From positions 17,514,476 to 17,578,475 of the forward strand of contig OZ059894.1 in assembly GCA_964057225.1 (NCBI GenBank): a stretch of DNA of 64,000 nt. Direction: 5' to 3'. This stretch comes from Auanema rhodensis. Lineage: Eukaryota; Nematoda; Chromadorea; Rhabditida; Rhabditidae. The notes beneath the pieces were generated by a model that saw only the letters and a program-made list of their open reading frames with translations, was not told where the DNA came from and did no database searches. This document shows positions 1 to 11,557 of the stretch, in pieces. Position numbers and translations under genes: made by a program. How positions within the stretch are numbered: the stretch's first letter is position 1; every line of letters begins with the position of its first letter.

Positions 1-2
1 AA

Positions 3-116
3 ACATATGTAGATTGTCATACCGACGTCATTGTTGGAAGACCTATCAACTTCAAGAACAAAGTGATGTTGATTTCGCTCATTGTGTTGTCATTTTTCTA
101 TCTTTCACAGGCTTGA
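3..116 (+). CDS. 3' end of a probable GPI-anchored or tail-anchored protein (cut by window start)
   Basis: The frame starting at base 3 is open to a TGA at 114-116 and encodes about 37 residues. It begins with a Cys-containing stretch (TYVDCHTDVIVGRP), then a polar NFKNK, then a strongly hydrophobic end (VMLISLIVLSFFYLSQA). A terminal hydrophobic run with no charged tail is what a GPI-attachment signal looks like; a small extracellular protein such as a Ly6-type protein would fit, but there is too little sequence to name the family. The upstream exons lie outside the window. It could also be chance coding potential, so confidence is moderate. Confidence 0.45.
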   Translation, partial: TYVDCHTDVIVGRPINFKNKVMLISLIVLSFFYLSQA

Positions 117-756
117 GAAAATTATATTTCTTCAGATTTCAAAACAGAAGCCTGTATCTTATTGGCTTTTTATTCTTCTTTTTCATCTCTTTCTCTTTTA
201 ATTCTTAATATGAAATGCATAGTGATCTTGCCTAGAACAACGGTATGATGATTTTGTATTTGTTGTTTCAATTCATCTATTTGATCTGAGCACACAATCG
301 CTTCTCCCTATTCGCTTTGACTATCTTCTCTCTTCCCTCTCACTCCCACATCTTTTATTCTCTGATTCGATTGATTCTTATGTCTTCTTATGTCTTCTTA
401 CGCTTTCTGTGAACCTTTAACCCACTTCTCCCTCATGTATGTATGAGCTACCGCTCTCTTTCTTCTCTCTGTTTTGTTCATATTGTCTGTCGATGACTTA
501 CCAAACTCCAGACTCCCTTAGACACCTCACATCTCTCAATTTCGCATGCTTCTCAACACTGTTCATCCTAAACTTTCTCTTCTCCCCATCGGCTCTGTTT
601 TCTTCGCTGTCCTGAAGCCAGCCCAGCAACTCCGTACAGGGCCACTGACCCCGCCCTTGTGCCCTCAGGTGATATTTAAGGATTCTGCTTGTCCTTTCTT
701 CGCTAAACAGCCTAAACTCAAGCTTCAGAAGCAGTCTTCTATTTCTTACAGTCAAT
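117..756. other. Intergenic, putative upstream region of the WAP/Kunitz gene
   Basis: The first part is pyrimidine-rich and AT-rich. Bases 590-670 are clearly GC-richer and end just before a GTGATATTTAAGG stretch that could serve as a TATA-like core about 80 bases before the start codon. Bases 375-408 hold a short tandem repeat of TATGTCTTCT type. No convincing exon was found. Confidence 0.3.
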
Positions 757-2993
757 ATGTCTCTCCGGATAGTTTCTGTTATAGCCATTATGGTACGTTT
801 ACAATAAATATCTAACAATTATAATTATATAATAATATCATCTAATAATACGATTTTCAGGCTCTTTCTATTAATGCTCTCGATTTGTGTGAATACTACC
901 AAAGAATTGGAAAACTTCATGAGCATCCAGAATGTGCACCTCGTGGACGCCCAGAAGAAGAAATTGATATTTATGTGCCTGAGATTACCACAACTGAAGC
1001 TCCACGCATCGGGTTCTGCTCCAGGTGTGTAAAATTTTGCAGTTAATTGCAAATTTTTTTTATTTACAGTTCTGCTGCTTTGATTCAATGTACAGCTGAT
1101 AGCATTACATGTCCCTTGTCAGGCCAAATATGTATTCAATCTGACGGAGAAAAGTGTTGTCAAATCGTTACTGCTGGTGAGTTAACTGTTCATTCCGTTA
1201 ACTATAGACGTTTTATCTCTGAAAAAAAAGAATATATTGCTTTTGAGTACATTTCATCATTTCTTTGATTTGAGAACTATAGAGACCAGGTTTCTGAATT
1301 AGACTTCAAATAGATCAAACTGTTTGACAATGAAAAAAGAAAGCAAAAATTGCATCTTTAATGAGAACAAAAGCTTTGAGAGCAACGGTCATGGTCTTCC
1401 GTTTTTCTAATTGATCTCAATTCTGGAAATGAAATGTTGACCTCCGGGGTATCGCGAGGTTGCTCATAGATCAGCTGGTGCACCCTCCAGGTACAGCTCA
1501 TACTCTCGCGGTTGTCCAGCATAGCGCTTTTCCAAAACAAATATTATCATTCGAGACCAACAAAAGCTCAAAGAATTCTAGACCCGCTAGATTAGTTGTG
1601 CGAAACTCTTATTTGAGCATGATCCTATCTCTTCTTTTCTTTAATAATACCATAAGCAGGTCAGAACGGTATCAAGTGAACTCAGTCAAGCAATCCTCTT
1701 TTGGGACAGAGCAAGATATCTAGTTTCTGAGCAGCAGCATGAATATGAAATAAGCAGGCCAGCTTGAAACTGAACCTGCTTTTCAAAGCATTTTAATCTT
1801 CTTTCCTCAGGGTACACTTGGCCTTGAAAACAAAATATTTTATAAAAGATGTGAAACTCAAATATTTGACTCAAATTTCTGCAGGTATCCCAGCATCTCA
1901 AATCAACTCCAAAGTTGGAGACTGCCCACGACCTCTTGGAATTTCAGTTCTTCAGGTTTCGTTATGCTTTCTTTTTATTCATATCTTAATTGCTGCAGGA
2001 CAACACATTAGGATGCTGGATGGATTCAAACTGTCCAGGAATTCAGAAATGTTGTGTAGAGCCTAACCCAGTTACAAACTCTGCTACCCGTATCTGTCGT
2101 GACCCTGTCGGAATTTCAAGTATGTTTCATTGAAACATTATAAAACTATTCCTCCCTGTGTGACTTTCACCTACCCATGCCACCCATTCCTTGAAATTTT
2201 GCACAAAAGATTGTACTTGAGTTTTCAAAAATGAAAACAGCAAATTATTGCTATTAGCGTACAAAATCAATCGTTTGTGTTTTGTGTCTCAAATTATACG
2301 AACTTGTTTTGAGCCATACCTATAATCCCAAAATTGAAACATAAACCTTGAAACTGTGGAGCTTCAGCTCTATTTTTTGGTTCATGCTTTCAATGAAACT
2401 TCCCTTCAAAAACCTTTATCAATATTGTCTGAATGTTGCACTGTGGACCTGTAGCCATGTTCGCAGGCACCTCCATCTGTAACCTGGCTTTGGCCGTTGG
2501 AAGCTGTACCGCACCATCTGTTCGATACTACTACGATTCATCATCCGGACGTTGTAATCAATTCATGTATTCTGGATGTGGAGGAAATGCCAACAACTTC
2601 CAATCTTTAGATAGTTGTCACACTACATGTGGTAATAGCGGTATGTTCCATGTTCATTAAATCCTTTAAACCTTTTATGTTAGCTTCTATTCATTCTTTA
2701 GTTATTTAGTAATTTATAAATTTAAATATTACTAAATATCATCCATATCATTTTAGGAATCAAGAAAACACCACAATGCCCACCTGATGCTAACACAGGC
2801 TTGAACTGTCTTTTCGCTCATGCTGATGCTTGTAACACAGACAGCGATTGTTTGGGACGTGAAAACACTGTAAGTTTTAAATTTTCATCGGCTTAACTTC
2901 CTACAGTAATTACTGAATTTCATAACTATGTTACAGGTCCAGCCATCATGTTGTATGACTACTTGCGGTTACAAGATCTGCTATCAATATTAA
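757..2993 (+). CDS. Secreted WAP-Kunitz-WAP cysteine-rich protein
   Basis: Eight exons join in frame into a 280-residue protein: 757-792, 861-1024, 1070-1176, 1885-1955, 1999-2119, 2467-2640, 2757-2869, 2937-2993. It starts with a signal peptide (MSLRIVSVIAIMALSINA). A cysteine-rich repeat follows (CTADSITCPLSGQ ... KCC), then a WAP four-disulfide core (GDCPRPLG ... CPGIQKCC), a six-cysteine Kunitz domain (CNLALAVGSC ... RYYYD ... GCGGNANNF ... C), and a last WAP-like module ending in CCMTTCGYKICYQY. Such secreted proteins inhibit serine proteases or sit in the extracellular matrix or cuticle. The Kunitz P1 position, just after the second cysteine, is Thr rather than Lys or Arg, so trypsin inhibition is unlikely. 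Intron 3 is about 700 bases and holds a GC-richer stretch (1380-1600) that I could not assign. Confidence 0.85.
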
Positions 2994-5108
2994 ATAATTT
3001 ATTTCAAACGACCTTTCTTATTTAAATTTAATTTCTAAATTAATTCTTTAATTATTGTTTATATCATATGTTTTATACTTAATTATATTGACTTTAAGGC
3101 CAATTCTTTCGAAAATTGCCAAAATCTCGCCAGGGAGATGGATTTGAATATCGGGAAAAACGTTTAAGTTCCGATATTCACCATTCTCCGGTTGAATATG
3201 ATTATCTATTATCTATTACTTATTATATTTCTATATTGATAATTTGAACTGTCTGTACATACTGCCAGTTGTTGATTGTACGAAGATTCATAAATTATTT
3301 ATTTCATTTTGAAAAGTCAATATCATCAAATCCTTTTTGAAAATCCAATTCAACATACATGTTTCAAACAAATAAAATCTTCAAAATATTTTTTAAAGTT
3401 TATATTCAATAAGAAGCATATACATACAAATGTATGTATATGTATGTATACACATACATATGACATGAACTCAATCGGATCACCTATCCATTTGGCAAAT
3501 ATGAAATCATACTGCTAGGTAATCCGATAACTCCATTTATTCTTTCAATATACACGACAAGCTATCAAACTTTTTTATTTCAATTACCTTTCAAAGATAA
3601 TAAGTTTGACATGATGTTCGATTGATTATTTGATATTTTGATTATATACGTATGTATATATAGATATATATAGATAAACAGAAGATTATAATACAAAACA
3701 AAAAAAAAGAATGAAAACTCTGAAAGATACATACAGATACATATAGATACATACATATATATGTATGTAGAAATAATTATAAATAATAAAATTAATTATT
3801 TCTTATATTATATATTATGTATAAAAAAATCTAAAATCTATATATATACATATAAATCAAAAAAAATTAAATAAATAGAAGTCTATAGCAAAGAAACAAG
3901 AACGTATTCATTTTTGGGAGTGTTATTCACTTATAGGTTAATGATCTATGTACATACTTATATACAGATAGAAACAGTTTTATTCAATATAAAACATTAA
4001 AAAACAATAAATAGGACAAATTTCATTAGAAAATGGGAAAAACAACTTAAATTTATAGTTTTAATATTATATATCCACGATCTTTGTTCAATAATCACCT
4101 TCTTTTCCTACGTTGCCAATGCGTTCATGATTATGTAACTTAATCTAAACCGAATTACGTATTCGACCTCAATATTCTTGCTATTTTTGGCTCAAAAACA
4201 TGCAAAAGTTCTGGAAAAACAAAAAAAATTAACAGTTTTGCTTGATTGTCTTCTTCAATGATCCAAAATGGTTGTCTTAAGCAAAAATCAATCTGAACAA
4301 TAATATCAAAATTTAATTTCAATTTAATATAAAAAATTATTTCCAAAACTCATTGATTAGTTATAATTGATTTTTCAAATAATTTATGATAGTATTGTAG
4401 CTATTTTAACTATTTATTTCTCAAGAAATAGATAGATATATAGGATATATGTATGAATTTGGTTTGAAATCGTAATATTTTGTATTATACTGATATGGGT
4501 ATTGTGGTTGAGATGCAAATTTTGTTCAAAATTTTGTATTTCAAAATCTAATACTGGATAGGAAAATATGATTTTGGATTTCAATATTTTTCTTTTAATT
4601 ATCAGGTACCTAATCACACTTAGCAGAAAAGTGATAGTCTGACTCAGACATTGATTTTTCATTTCATGTTCACAACTGAAATCCAGTTTTTCCTAATTTT
4701 CTAACGCTTTAATAATAATTATACTAGATTTTAGCTTTAATTTACTTCACTTATAAAGCTTACTTGTAGGCTTTTCCGTCCCGCCCACATGTGCTGCTCA
4801 CAGATTTAGAGAAGGAGAGAGAGAGAACGAATTATCACTAGATCTCCGCAATATACTCCCTCCTCCTTCGATTAGCTCCACCCTTCATATACGGGGCTGA
4901 GCTACCAATTCAGCTGCTGAGAGAGATTGTTCCAAAATGCCACTTTAGATACGTTTTTATGAACAACATATACAAATTTCTTTCTTTCTTTTGCTCTTAA
5001 GAACGGAGATTTCACTATTTCTAATCTTTCTTTTCAGTTTTATTTTTTTTTCTCATTTGAAATTGACAGCACATCGAAACATCTAGTGATCAACGGGTTC
5101 ATGGTAGT
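2994..5108. other. Intergenic between the WAP/Kunitz gene and the potassium channel
   Basis: Mostly AT-rich, with ATAC/GTAT-type simple sequence around 3420-3470 and 3640-3770. A stem-loop lies at 3133-3190 (listed separately). Bases 4780-4940 are GC-richer, with GA-rich and CCGCCC/CTCCACCC elements, and probably hold the channel promoter. A splice-acceptor-like TTTTCAG ends at 5036 and a second acceptor (TTGACAG) at 5070, upstream of the chosen start. Confidence 0.4.
3133..3190. repeat. Imperfect inverted repeat / stem-loop
   Basis: GAATATCGG (3146-3154) pairs exactly with CCGATATTC (3171-3179). The stem extends outwards as GGAGATGG (3134-3141) against CCATTCTCC (3181-3189) with one bulge and a short asymmetric loop. 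It lies about 140 bases after the WAP/Kunitz stop codon. It could be a structured 3'UTR element or small-RNA precursor, or a chance palindrome. Confidence 0.45.
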
Positions 5109-8100
5109 ATGCCCTTAACCAGGGCCGTCATGCATAAGCTACAGTTTGCTCGAGGTATTGGGCAAAGAGAGATGTTACGAGCTAATACATTACCTAGTAT
5201 TACACGTGCTAAAGTAAGTTTTCTTCATCTTATAGTATTTCTTATTTTAAACTTATTTCATATTTTTGGCTATTACAAATTATATTCTTCGTTCTATCTG
5301 GCGTTTTCTTAAGATTTTTATTATTTAACTTTTATATAAAAATCTTCAATTGTATTTGAAATCTGAATCAAAAACTTGCTTTTTTCTTTCTGCCTTAATA
5401 TTTACATTTAACATATTATGTGCATATGTATACCTACCGTATATAAATATTCAGAATTTTTGACGTCATCAGTAACTGAGAATTTAAAATTTTAACTTCA
5501 TATTGTTAGTAAAGTAGGCAAGAACGTGAAATATTATCAAGTTTTCATAGTTTGAACATATTTTTCCAACAAATTTTTTGTTTTTTTGGAAAGAAATATT
5601 CTCCTACCTTTTCATATTTATACATTTCTTTTGGTATAGTTATATATCGATTACGAAGGGAATCCCATTTGTTCCGCTTAATCCCGGACCAAGAGAAGGA
5701 GGGATCTTGAGATAAGAGAGATGGTGTGTGAAAGAAATGGAAAAAGGATGTACCACAAGAAACCATGAGAAATAGAGAAATATATTTAGACGAGAAGAAG
5801 TAGAGATATTAGAACAATATTCAGTAGTAACATTACTGATCTCAGTACTATCGTTATCAATTCTTGTTTTATGCCTGGATCTACTTAATCCGTCAATATG
5901 AAATCCGTTGCATGACGAGAATGGATATAGTTGACAATGGCTACGTTAACGTCCAGAATAAAATCCAAAAATCCAACTTAAATCTTTTTAAAACTGGTTC
6001 CAAACGGTGGCCTGTAGGTTCATAGCGTCAAATTATAAAACTCTACATGAATCTCTCTTTTACTTCCCGATATAAGCTTCAGACGATAATTCATAAAATT
6101 CACTCTTTTCCCAAATACGCCTATTGTTGCGATTTCCGCTTGACAGCTTCATTCCTGTCCTTTTCAATATCTATTGGCCATCGAGGTCCAAAGCACCTTC
6201 GTTGCCGTCGTTGTCGTCGCCTCTGCTGTCCTTGCCAACATAGTTGCCGTGTTGAGTTTCATTGCCGATATGCATGAGCTTGGATTCCAGCTAGAATTAT
6301 TATAGTCACAAGACTACAAAATGAACAAGAAAGGGTGGCTGGTAGGAAAAAAAGCTTTTTTTTCATTTACGAAAAGTGATGGCCATGAGACTGTGTCCCT
6401 CAATTTGGGAAAAAGGGTGCAGCTGATTTGAGAGTGAACTATGTGATTTATTCATGAAATTGATTATAATTCCTTTTGTATTTATCATTTTTACGCGAAA
6501 AAAACGCAGGCAATTCTATAAATGTTAGAAATTTCGTTTTCTTTTAAATTTTTACATGAAATAAAAAGTTTTTTGGATTATCATTCAGCATATATTAATA
6601 TTCAAATCATATAATCTATATTTAAGCTAAGTGAGACATAAATAAGATAAAGCTAATCACTTGATGAAAAGCGATTGAATTCTATTATCTGAGCGAGAAA
6701 GCGAAATGTCTATAATTTTTTTTATGAAAATAACAATTAAATGTTTCAAAAATAACGAAAAACTCCAACTATTGTAGTAGATAGTATGTCGAATAAATAT
6801 TTATTGAATTATATATATTTGGCTCAACTAAAATAGACAAAAAGATTAAATATATTGGAATAAAAATAATATTACATTTAAATGGATAACTTATATGATA
6901 AACAAAAAGAATAATGAAGTTAATCTTTTTATAATTTTCTAGGTAGGATGCTTCGCCCGCCTTCATATTTATGAAGAAAACGCTCGATTAATTCTGATCT
7001 CCCTACTATTAGTTATATATTTGACTTGTGGAGCTTTTCTTTTTCACAATTTGGAATGGGAAAATGAACAAAAAGAACGAAAAGAGGTAAGATAATTTAT
7101 GTAATTATTATAAAATAAAATACATTAGATTATACACATAGTTAACTTTTTTTCTTATTTTTCTCATTTTTACTAATTTGTATCTTGATCCTTAACATTT
7201 GCTTGCTTGATCCATATTTAATCGTATTGAGATATCAGACGATTTTTTTTGTTTAACCTCCATTTTTCTTGATTCTTTTTCATCAATTCTCTTTTGAAGT
7301 TTGGCCATAAGTTGGATTTCAAAACAGAACAAAGCTTTAATCAGTTATGTTTTCAAAATTAGTAAGCTGGTACCCTAATCCCTGAAAAAATGCTTCCTTT
7401 GGCGTCGTTCAGCTATTTTTGTTTTATTAATCCATACTCAGTATATTCTTCATTACTTACCGAGTTATTAGCTTCTTATCACTTAAATCATTTTCTCTAT
7501 TCCTATTATCCTTTTTTTTCTTAAGATGATCGTCATTTATTTGAATTTAATAGTAAGAAATTGAAAAATCGGATTAAATACCTCTTCCTCCTCCTTTTCT
7601 AGTAATTATTTCCATTCTACTGAAGAAGAGTCTAACTTTTTCATTGAAAAAACATGAAAATTGTCCTTCAAAATTGAAATGATTACTGCCTTTTGCAATT
7701 TTAATGAATATCGAAACCAATTTTAAAAATAGATAAAATAAATCTAAAAATATTTCAAAGAATAATATTGAATAATCGTACTTTCTTCAATTTTTTGATT
7801 CTTTGATAATATTCGGAAATACACCCTTTACTATTTTCATGAGAAATTTCAGCTTCTAATCAGTTAGGCAAAGAAAATCTCACGATTAAGCAATTCTTTT
7901 TCAACTAATTCTTTAAACAATAGTTTGAAAAAAAAAAGAAAAAAAAAATAATAAGTTATTATTATATTAGATAATAAATTCATTATTAAAACTTCCTATT
8001 AAACTAATACAAAGAATATAATCTTAATTTTATTAAAGAAAGCATAGTACAATAAATGAAATATGAAAACTTTTGATATATAATATATGATATATGATTT

Positions 8101-10412
8101 CCACAAAGTTATGTTTAATAAAAAACTTTTTTTTAGTCAATTAACCCAAATAAGCTAAATGTTGCTCAAAGGCAAGTATCGTGTTGTTATGACAACTACA
8201 TCATATGAAAGGGGAAGAGCTTAAATTGTTTGGAAAAAAAAGAAGGAAAATAGATGTCACACACTAGAAGTATATAACGAAATTGATGATTTTATTCATA
8301 AAGCTAGGTTAACTTTTTGAATGAAGTTCATAGAAAGCTAGATCAAATTAGTTAATTTCATAAAATTCTTTGTGATCCATAATTATCTTTGTTTAATTTA
8401 ATTTGTATAGGAAAATAAGACAAAATTGAAATATCCGTTTCATATATTATATAGTAATTGAGAATATTTCCTTTAATATTATTGAAAAATATTTTAAAAT
8501 TCCTAATTTTCAAATAAAACTCAGTTTATAATACTTTTTCAGTTTGATACTCGCTTACATTCATTCCGAAAGAAATATTGCGGCAATAATACCAAGGTAA
8601 TTTGATAATAGAAAATTCTGATGAAAATGAACAAGGTTTCATATAAATTTTCTAGGATTGTGATTTCCATGACCTTATAGAATTAATTGGTGAAGCTAAT
8701 TCTATTGGTATTTTCAATCCAAGGCCGCGTTTTGATTTATATGGATCTCTATTTTTTTCTGGAACCGTTGTATCAACTATTGGTTAGTGAAGTTTCTGTA
8801 GTAATATTAGTTTTACATAATAATATTCAATTAGACTATCATTGTTAGCCTCTGTTGATTGCAATCTTATTTCTTTTAGGCTTCGGATCTTCTACACCAA
8901 GAACAGGGGTTGGACGACTTTGCACTATTATCTACGGGCTCATAGGATGTACCGGATGTGTTCTATTCTTTAATTTATTTCTCGAACGTTTCATCACGTT
9001 GCTTTCTTACCTATTAAGGTAAACTTTTTTTTATAAGTTTAATTATTTACAAAGAACAGACGATGAAATTTAAAATGCAATAACGTGAAACGTGAAATGT
9101 TAATTGGTTGATTGAAGTTGATCGACAACCACTGTTAATTTATATGATAATATATGTAATGAGCGGTTGCATATTTCTAAAATATCTTCAACATTTGAAT
9201 TATTTTATATATTCTATATCATTCTATAACAATCCATTTCAGATATCTCCATGAAAGAAAACTCAGAAAACGAGCAGCTGATTGTGCTGCAGATGTCAAG
9301 CCAGTAACTCTACTTTTGAATAATGAATATATAGATTCAGCTAGGTATTTCATATTTTTCACACAATTTATTAAACTCACCAATGATTTTTCAGCTCGTG
9401 CGAAGATGGGGGTGCAGATCCTTGGCGGCCGTCCGTGTATAAAGTTTTTTTCTGCATTGCAACGTAATGAACAAAATTATATTTTTGCAAAAATTATGAA
9501 AGATTACAGAATTTGTGCTATAACACTTACTGGTCCAGCACTTGTCTATTCAATAGTAGAAGGATGGCCTTATATAGATGCGTTATATTTTTGTTTCACG
9601 AGGTATGAGCTCTTCTGAATACTAAGAGACAAAGCATTTTTACTTAAATTTCTTCAGTTTTGCCACAATTGGATTTGGAGATTATGTATCCAATTTGAAA
9701 GATGTAGACATGAGCACTGAGCTTTATCGGTAAGAATATCATATAGTTAGTATATATATTAAAAGTTATTATTGTTCAGGTTCATTAATTTCTTCTTACT
9801 TACATTTGGTGCTTGTATCTTTTACTGTCTTTTCAATGTATCTTCTATTGTTGTCAGGTATTCTATAAATAATTGTTTTATTATTATTGTTATTTAATCC
9901 TTTGTTATCTTTTTGTTTTTTTCTCCATAGTTTCGTAATCCTTTTTTTGCAGACAACTGCTGAACTGGATGATCAAAAAAATGGATATTAAGATTGAGAG
10001 CGGATCATTTTGTGGTCGGAAAAAACAAAGATATTACGGTTTAGGACTTAGACCACCTCGAGGTTTTCAAAATCAACTCATTCTCCGATTTGTTTCAATG
10101 ACTTCTATTTCTAGGATATGAGTGTCCATCATCTAGATGCTCAATGGATGCTACTGAAGGCTTGTTATCGTTGAAAGAATTTTTAATGAACCAACAAAGC
10201 TCTGTTCTATTGTTACAACGACAGCTTATTGCGGTAAATATTTGATTTTATCGGTTTTCTTTTCTCAAATATACCATCAAATACTCATATCTATAACTGT
10301 AATGTTGCAGAGTGCATCAAAAAATTCGAAAGAGCCTGAGCAACCAAAAATATCGGCAACTCGAGTTGGTCCAATGGGTATATTAGATGAAAAATTTGGT
10401 GATGAACAATAG
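5109..10412 (+). CDS. Two-pore-domain potassium channel, THIK (KCNK12/13)-like TWK channel
   Basis: Thirteen exons (first 5109-5213, last 10311-10412) join in frame to 437 residues. M1 is VIYLTCGAFLFHNLEWE, followed by an extracellular loop with a cysteine (KYCGNN). The first pore is FFSGTVVSTIGFGSSTPRTG and the next helix is GCTGCVLFFNLFLERFITL. A cytosolic linker ends in PWRPSVYKVFF, and the second pore is LYFCFTSFATIGFGDY. Both filters are TIGFG; GCTGCVLFFNLFLER and WRPSVYK resemble vertebrate THIK channels. The C-terminus ends GPMGILDEKFGDEQ. The protein should be a background K+ channel setting resting potential in the plasma membrane. Exon 7 needs a 46-base intron (9464-9509); without it the frame hits a stop. 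The start ATG is chosen as the first in-frame ATG of exon 1. Introns 1 and 2 exceed 1.4 kb and probably carry regulatory sequence. Confidence 0.88.
6160..6300 (+). pseudogene. Possible collagen N-terminus-like relic in channel intron 1
   Basis: One frame reads STFVAVVVVASAVLANIVAV followed by LSFIADMHELG and a TAG at 6300. A hydrophobic helix followed by a short acidic segment resembles the N-terminal non-repeat part of nematode cuticle collagens. The stretch is GC-richer than the surrounding intron. No Gly-X-Y repeat or start codon follows in frame, so if real it is a decayed fragment. The likeness is from memory and weak. Confidence 0.25.
7087..8542. other. Second long intron of the potassium channel
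   Basis: AT-rich, with poly-A runs near 7928-7950. No exon, repeat or RNA gene could be supported. Confidence 0.5.
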
Positions 10413-10512
10413 CAATCTTTAATTTTTAATGAAGGTTTGTTTCGTTAATTTCTATTTTTTTCGTTTATAAACTAAATATTTTATTTGAATATATAGTTTC
10501 ACAAAGAGTTTA

Positions 10513-10689
10513 ATGCCATGTTGTTTGGTAAAATCTATTTTCGATTGCTCAGAAAAAGTGCAATTCCTTTTGACGAGTAATCGTATATCATCCTTTTTTG
10601 AAAGTTTGAATTTCGTAGATGTAAGTGATTTTCAAAAAAAAAACTTGAATGATGAACTAAAAAATAATTTAAAAGTTCAAAATCTGTAA
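10513..10689 (+). CDS. Short ORF, 58 codons, downstream of the potassium channel
   Basis: An uninterrupted ORF begins ATG CCA TGT (MPCCLVKSIFDCSEKVQF) and runs to a TAA 58 codons later. An acceptor-like TATATAG lies about 15 bases before the start, which would suit trans-splicing or a 3'UTR intron. An alternative reading uses the GT at 10621 (GATGTAAGT) as a donor, but no downstream exon in a compatible frame was found. The first 36 residues have mixed, protein-like composition; the last 20 are Lys/Asn-rich and may be chance. No family is recognised. It may simply be channel 3'UTR. Confidence 0.25.
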   Translation: MPCCLVKSIFDCSEKVQFLLTSNRISSFFESLNFVDVSDFQKKNLNDELKNNLKVQNL

Positions 10690-11280
10690 TTTTTATATAT
10701 TATATAAACTTATATTAAAACTTTCAGATGCATATAGTATGTACATCCGTGTAGGTTCTTATCCGATGGCAAATGCAGATATTATAAAGTTGGAAATAGG
10801 TTTAATCTGATGTATTATCAAAACCAAAAGGATATCAAAGCTTTTTCTACTTCTTCTTTTTTTCTTATTTAGTTTTCTGCAGAATGTATGAACAAGACTT
10901 AACATTTAATAGAAAGTTCATTTTCATGAATTCAAGCCCAGTGAAATCTTTACTTTTTTAAATATTTTTTGAGAAGTTTTTTGTAATAACAATAATTGCC
11001 AAAGCAATATAATTTTATATTAATTCTGGTTAATCTTCTTTTGAACACCTACATCTGAAACTTTATAATATTTTTGTTTGAAATGAAGGAAAAAGATTAT
11101 AAAGCGCCTTTCGATGAGATTTTTGGTAATCCTAAAATGCCTTATATTTGCTCCTATATTGCTCTTGTGCTAGTATCCGAATAACTAAATGACGTGTATG
11201 AAATATTATTCTTATTAATATATATTGTTGTATATTGTATATACATTTTAATTTATAGAAAAACACCGGTTAATTGAGCT

Positions 11281-11448
11281 ATGTTTATATATTTTTTAGT
11301 TTTTTTTTACTTTATTTGTAGCTCTCATACTTTTAATGAATATGATGATCTGAATCGTTGGGTAATAAAACTTGTATTTGAGCTGAACGTTGACGAGCAA
11401 TTCAAAATCATTGAAAAAGAGCCAGATTTTCAGTTTGAGCAGCTATAG
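11281..11448 (+). CDS. Candidate small secreted peptide, 55 residues
   Basis: A single-exon ORF starts at ATG 11281 and stops at TAG 11446-11448. The first 15 residues (MFIYFLVFFYFICSS) are a strong signal-peptide-like hydrophobic run ending in small residues. The mature part is acidic and contains EYDDLNRWVIKLVFEL and ends KEPDFQFEQL. It has one cysteine, inside the putative signal, and no dibasic processing sites, so it is not a classical neuropeptide precursor. An acceptor-like AATTTATAG at 11250-11258 lies 22 bases upstream of the ATG and could be a trans-splice site. No family is recognised. A shift in the reading of acceptors (TTTGTAG at 11321) could make only the C-terminal part a terminal exon. 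Confidence 0.4.
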   Translation: MFIYFLVFFYFICSSHTFNEYDDLNRWVIKLVFELNVDEQFKIIEKEPDFQFEQL

Positions 11449-11504
11449 AAAAAAGATCAGAAGGTAGAGAAAATTGAAACGATAAATATGAGAAAAAAAA
11501 ACTA

Positions 11505-11557
11505 AATTTGCGGAGAGGCAAAAGAAAAAATATTTTTTGATTCTCTCCCCGCAATTC
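11505..11557. repeat. Hairpin-forming inverted repeat
   Basis: TTTGCGGAGAG (5' arm) faces CTCTCCCCGCAA (3' arm) with a two-base bulge. The centre holds the self-complementary AAAAAATATTTTTT. It lies about 60 bases after the stop of the small secreted ORF and before the convergent minus-strand gene, so it may be a 3'-end structure shared by convergent transcripts. Confidence 0.4.

Noticed and set aside
546-818. Overlapping ORFs on both strands near 546-818
   Set aside because: Open frames over the GC-richer upstream region of the WAP/Kunitz gene; no domain, and they overlap its start.
1358-1720. ORFs in intron 3 of the WAP/Kunitz gene
   Set aside because: GC-richer but no domain; the flanking exons join in frame without it.
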